From assembly GCA_964602985.1 (NCBI GenBank), contig CAZRTJ010000020.1, forward strand, positions 1 through 64,000: a DNA stretch of 64,000 bases, read 5' to 3'. The notes beneath the pieces were generated by a model. The model did no database searches. It was given only the letters and a program-made list of their open reading frames with translations, and was not told the DNA's origin. This stretch comes from CAYZJB01 sp964602985 (GTDB lineage: Bacteria > CLD3 > SB21). The position numbers were made by a program, and so were the translations under genes. The stretch's first letter is position 1, and each line of letters opens with the position of its first letter. This document shows positions 61,644 through 64,000 of this stretch, one piece after another.

Positions 61644-61885
61644 ATGTCCGGCCTAACACGATTACGCTTCGGTCAGATTCTTCGGCCCAAAGTAGTCATC
61701 AAGACTCTTGAGAATTTGGATGGTCTGTCGTTCGGCAATCCGGAAGTCATATCATCCCCACAAAACCAGGCCACATTGCAACATTGTCCGTTCCCAATCA
61801 CGACGAAGTTGCGCGTGGGACATTACGCGCACTGATAAATAAAGTAGGACTTACCGTCGAAGAGTTCATCGAAGCATCCAAGTAG
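61644..61885 (+). pseudogene. hicA: Frameshifted HicA-type mRNA interferase
   Basis: Two frames joined give an almost complete HicA. The first (from ATG 61644) reads MSGLTRLRFGQILRPKVVIKTLENL. After a one-base loss around 61714-61720 the other frame continues GWSVVRQSGSHIIPTKPGHIATLSVP, NHDEVARGTLRALINKVGLTVEEFIEASK and stop at 61883-61885. The catalytic His of the 'GSH' motif is preserved. With one base restored the gene would be 81 codons, the normal length. HicA cleaves translated mRNA; the antitoxin gene hicB is not found. A sequencing error remains an alternative to true inactivation. Confidence 0.75.
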
Positions 61886-61898
61886 TACCAGTTTGCCC

Positions 61899-61958
61899 GT
61901 ATAACGCCTCGGTTCAGCGGCTGCGCGCAGCGCCGTCCGCTGCATGCTGTTGTTAGTC
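61899..61958 (-). other. attC-like integron recombination site
   Basis: On the minus strand the order is GACTAAC (R'' box, 61958-61952), CAGCGG with its complement CCGCTG (61942-61937 pairing with 61920-61915) separated by GC-rich arms, and GTTATAC (R' box, 61905-61899), close to the RYYYAAC/GTTRRRY attC consensus. The stop codon of the HXXEE gene lies inside the R'' box, the usual position in cassettes. Length is 60 bases, typical of attC sites. Confidence 0.7.
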
Positions 61959-62453
61959 GGTGCTCGGCGATGTGACAACGCGCAACCGCCGCAGAAGCAC
62001 GACTCCGAGGATTCCAACGACTGGGAAGGTTACGAGGCCGGGGAAGTACCCCCCGGCGAGAATAGACAAGGCTCGGTGCGCGACGCCGTTCACAACGCAT
62101 CCGATACCCAGGAACCACAGTGGAAACAAGGCGGCGCGATAGTGCGTGGCCAGACCCCAAGAACTTAGGCTCCAGATTGCGAGCCAGGCGACATTGAACG
62201 ACACGAAGAACTGGAGCGACATCGGGGGAAGGCCGAAAAGTGCTGGAAGTCTTTCGTGAAGGCCTGCTGAGAGCTCTTCGACGAAGTGTGCCGCCTGAAG
62301 AAGAATGACGACCAGCACGATATGAACCGCGCCTCGGATGTGCGTTCTGCTCTCATTTGCCCATCCTCGGGTGAGGGTCAGGCCTGGAGCAATCACACCG
62401 GCGGTACCGAGAACCACCGCGCTGGGCAGGATGCTTAGGAACTGGTCATTCAT
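61953..62453 (-). CDS. HXXEE-domain membrane protein (cassette gene)
   Basis: The 166-residue protein has about five hydrophobic helices and the family's motif AAHFVEELSAGLHER (HxxEE), with later conserved Asn and His residues (FVSFNVAWLAIW, GCVVNGVAHRALSILAGGYFPGLVT). HXXEE proteins are uncharacterised; members are frequent in integron cassettes. The stop lies within an attC-like site. I use the ATG at 62453, five bases after the stop of the upstream gene; a TTG eight codons earlier is an alternative. Confidence 0.82.
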   Translation of the reverse strand: MNDQFLSILPSAVVLGTAGVIAPGLTLTRGWANESRTHIRGAVHIVLVVILLQAAHFVEELSAGLHERLPALFGLPPMSLQFFVSFNVAWLAIWSLSSWGLATHYRAALFPLWFLGIGCVVNGVAHRALSILAGGYFPGLVTFPVVGILGVVLLRRLRVVTSPSTD

Positions 62454-62458
62454 CTGAG

Positions 62459-63268
62459 TCAGCCTTGTGTCCGCCAAACAACGCGGCTAAGCGGCTGACC
62501 CAAGATGTCCAAACTTCCACTGGACTTCAGTACGGCGAGTTCATGCCATGCCATCGTCAAGATGTCGGCAGGTGGGTAGTACTCCGGCAGGCTGCGCTGG
62601 ATGGATATATTGTGAATGTCTAAATTCGCAACAGGAGCGACGCACGCGATATTCGCGCAACCGACAGAATTGTGAAATACGCGGGCCACGGGCCGTAGCG
62701 GTATCCGATCACGGGGCGAGAGTTCGCGCTTCCTGCCCGGCTTCCCTATAGTTTCTTCGCATGTGGTTTCAGTTGTCCGTTCTTGTTCGGGTTGCCCGCA
62801 GTCTGTGGTATCGATTAGTGCGTCGAAGTAGTAACGATCCTCAACGAACCAACCGCTGTCCGACCGATGCTTCACACAGTAGCGTGATGTGCCTCGGAAA
62901 AAGAGGCGCTTCAGCACAAGCTGACCGCCGAGAAAACGCAAGTCATCCAGACGTCCCGCTCCGCAACCATTCAAAACGCTCTCGGTCTTCAGCTTAGCGT
63001 TCACTACGACCTGTCTCGTCAATTCGAGGTCGGTGATGAGAACCAAATACACATGCCTGTTGAGCACGTTAGACTGGATCTGGAAAATCTGATGCGGCTT
63101 CACTCCAAGATCGTAGGTGTGATCTCCTAGTCTAATGCTCGAGGTCCAACGGAGAATCGATTCAACGAGGCCGCTGTCGGTTGGGTGGCGCGGATAGTGA
63201 GCAGACGGCAGAGCTAACGGCCGAAAGAGCCGGTGCTTAGCAATCACTGCGGCTTGCTGTGGGTTCAT
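62459..63268 (-). CDS. Hypothetical protein in cassette array
   Basis: A 269-residue frame with a very good ribosome-binding site (AAGGAG, ATG at 63268). No family is recognised. It is soluble, mixed alpha/beta, with aromatic and charged residues spread evenly (e.g. RLGDHTYDLGVKPHQIFQIQ and SRYCVKHRSDSGWFVEDRYYFDALID) and several Cys. It lies 36 bases after brnA and just before the HXXEE gene. Its last codons coincide with a half attC motif, so its C-terminus may have been created by cassette fusion. Confidence 0.6.
   Translation of the reverse strand: MNPQQAAVIAKHRLFRPLALPSAHYPRHPTDSGLVESILRWTSSIRLGDHTYDLGVKPHQIFQIQSNVLNRHVYLVLITDLELTRQVVVNAKLKTESVLNGCGAGRLDDLRFLGGQLVLKRLFFRGTSRYCVKHRSDSGWFVEDRYYFDALIDTTDCGQPEQERTTETTCEETIGKPGRKRELSPRDRIPLRPVARVFHNSVGCANIACVAPVANLDIHNISIQRSLPEYYPPADILTMAWHELAVLKSSGSLDILGQPLSRVVWRTQG
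62473..62495 (-). other. Half attC-like motif inside a coding sequence
   Basis: On the minus strand GCCGCTTAGCCGC (62495-62483) is identical to 13 bases of the L' arm of the attC at the right edge (63957-63945). It is followed after three bases by GTTTGGC, one base from the R' box GTTAGGC. The matching 5' arm and R'' box are missing. It may be the scar of a lost or degenerated attC. Confidence 0.45.
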
Positions 63269-63304
63269 AAATCTTCTCCTTCGCGTCTCACTCTTCAGTG
63301 CGGC

Positions 63305-63574
63305 CTATACCATCTCTTCCTTAATCTTCTCGGCCAGGAGAATTTTAAGAAGCGATTGGTATGGAACATCGCGTTTGTTTGCTAATATCTTGAGATCGTT
63401 TATCATAGATTCCGGTAATCGTAAGGAAATGGACCGTATCGAGGGCTTGAGATTGGGGAATTTGGCCCTTTTAGCTTTCGACCAATCTATGTAATCGGTA
63501 GAATCGTGAGCGGCCCAGAAAGCTCGTTCTTCATCTTCCGACTTGAATCTGGGAATGGGTTTAACTTTTTTCAC
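63305..63574 (-). CDS. brnA: BrnA-family (CopG-type) antitoxin
   Basis: The 89-residue product starts MKKVKPIPRFKSEDEERAFWAAHDSTDYIDWSKAK and continues with the ribbon-helix-helix SIRSISLRLPESMINDLKILANKRDVPYQSLLKILLAEKI, matching the CopG-type antitoxin of BrnTA modules. BrnA neutralises BrnT and represses the operon. The GTG at 63574 is chosen because GAAAGG sits just before it. It overlaps brnT by 14 bases, and toxin precedes antitoxin as is usual for brnTA. Confidence 0.9.
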   Translation of the reverse strand: MKKVKPIPRFKSEDEERAFWAAHDSTDYIDWSKAKRAKFPNLKPSIRSISLRLPESMINDLKILANKRDVPYQSLLKILLAEKIKEEMV

Positions 63575-63857
63575 GATAAGCCTTTCTTTCCTTTCGAGAC
63601 ATGTCACGAGCCGAGATGACTCGAATTAAATGCTTTCTCAGAGTAAATACGACAAGTAGCAAACGTCCAAAATCGGTTCTGCCGAGCCCAACAAAGCGCT
63701 CCTCAGCTTGTGAATGTTCTTGGTCACGATCGACAAGAAAAGGCTCATTGAAAAAGACCTGTTCTGCCTCGAGGTGCGTGACCTTGTGGGTATTCCAGTT
63801 CTTGCTGATGTTGCCGTCATCCCAATCGAAGCCCTCGATACTTCCGAAATCAATCAC
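63561..63857 (-). CDS. brnT: BrnT-family ribonuclease toxin
   Basis: A 98-residue protein with the BrnT pattern GFDWDDGNISKNWNTHKVTHLEAEQVFFNEPFLV, then RFVGLGRTDFGRLLLVVFTLRKHLIRVISARDMSRKERKAY, the conserved RVISAR end. BrnT is a RelE-like endoribonuclease that blocks translation. The usual 'K-HG-V' of the family is K-V-T here. It follows a strong promoter and an attC-like site, as in cassette-borne toxin-antitoxin systems. Confidence 0.9.
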   Translation of the reverse strand: MIDFGSIEGFDWDDGNISKNWNTHKVTHLEAEQVFFNEPFLVDRDQEHSQAEERFVGLGRTDFGRLLLVVFTLRKHLIRVISARDMSRKERKAYREKS

Positions 63858-63883
63858 ATGACCTCAGTTATCTGTATACAATA

Positions 63884-63912
63884 ATAATATACAAATAACC
63901 GACCGTTGTCAA
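63884..63912 (-). promoter_or_regulatory. Promoter of the brnTA cassette
   Basis: Reading leftward: TTGACA (63912-63907), 17 bases, TATTAT (63889-63884), about 26 bases before the brnT ATG. The region between contains GTATACAGATAAC, a possible BrnA operator. A cassette with its own promoter is typical of toxin-antitoxin cassettes. Confidence 0.8.
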
Positions 63913-63932
63913 GCAGACTTTATAAGCGATGT

Positions 63933-63994
63933 GGCCTAACATCTGCGGCTAAGCGGCGAGTGACAACGAGTCCGCTTGAGCCGCTGAGTTAGCC
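63933..63994 (-). other. attC-like integron recombination site at the right edge
   Basis: On the minus strand: R''-like GGCTAAC (63994-63988), arm GCGGCTCAAGCGG (63984-63972), a 15-base spacer, arm CCGCTTAGCCGC (63956-63945) and R' box GTTAGGC (63940-63934), which fits GTTRRRY exactly. The arms pair over 12 bases with one unpaired C, the extrahelical base that sets attC strand choice. This is the clearest attC in the window. Confidence 0.85.
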
Positions 63995-64000
63995 TGCTTT

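Noticed and set aside
61460..61711. 83-codon + strand frame before hicA, considered as hicB
   Set aside because: Its residues show neither the HicB partial RNase-H fold pattern nor a ribbon-helix-helix or HTH end.

Overview
The window is a dense, mostly ordinary chromosomal segment of a moderately GC-rich Gram-negative bacterium. Several markers point to the FCB (Fibrobacteres-Chlorobi-Bacteroidetes) assemblage: a DUF4249 lipoprotein coupled to a carboxypeptidase-regulatory-domain TonB receptor, the alternative GlmU-like nucleotidyltransferase, a BshB1-type bacillithiol deacetylase and a two-component sensor with Reg_prop propellers. The exact phylum (Chlorobiota/Ignavibacteriota-like or another FCB lineage) is my inference, not something the sequence proves.

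Layout. 1-4.3 kb (+): the end of a tRNA-Asn gene with its terminator, an Omp85-type barrel protein, a TPR protein, rsmE, an HU gene with a clear promoter and terminator, and a methyltransferase. 4.4-17.6 kb (-): one long co-directional, often overlapping run. In transcription order it is thioesterase, UbiA prenyltransferase, cytidine deaminase, MscS channel, polyprenyl synthase, HPr, PTS enzyme I, CheR-TPR, a hybrid CheA, a six-helix chemoreceptor and hisS. The fusion of a chemosensory core with the general PTS proteins, and two odd modules inside CheA, make this the most interesting functional cluster. 17.8-28.2 kb: a caspase-like/CAP fusion, an M28 lipoprotein peptidase, a CheY-like receiver, dprA, a SUI1/YciH factor, a cation-proton antiporter, a trans-sulfuration enzyme, and gnd-zwf.

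28.2-29.9 kb is a small mobile island: an IS200-type hairpin and decapitated transposase, a run of GGGGAATAT repeats, and a 'mobile mystery protein' A/B pair (XRE regulator plus Fic protein). Paired palindromic operators precede the pair and a 26-bp direct repeat flanks it. 29.9-33.4 kb (-): a divergent polysaccharide deacetylase, the GlmU-like protein, BshB1 and a small membrane protein. 33.7-50.0 kb (-): a complete-looking dcw cluster, mraZ-rsmH-ftsL-ftsI(PASTA)-[56-aa ORF]-murF-mraY-murD-ftsW-murG-murC-murB-ftsQ-ftsA-ftsZ, preceded by spaced TGGGT boxes and followed by a terminator. murE is absent from its usual place.

50.2-61.2 kb: a large propeller sensor kinase, a DUF2378-like protein, an AEC transporter, an AT-richer patch with an orphan ORF, a lipoprotein/DUF4249/TonB-receptor unit, and a WG-repeat/ankyrin protein. 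61.6-64.0 kb looks like an integron-type gene-cassette array without an integrase in view. Two attC-like folded sites bound a leftward promoter-brnT-brnA-unknown-HXXEE unit; a half attC is embedded in a coding sequence, and a frameshifted hicA lies just outside.
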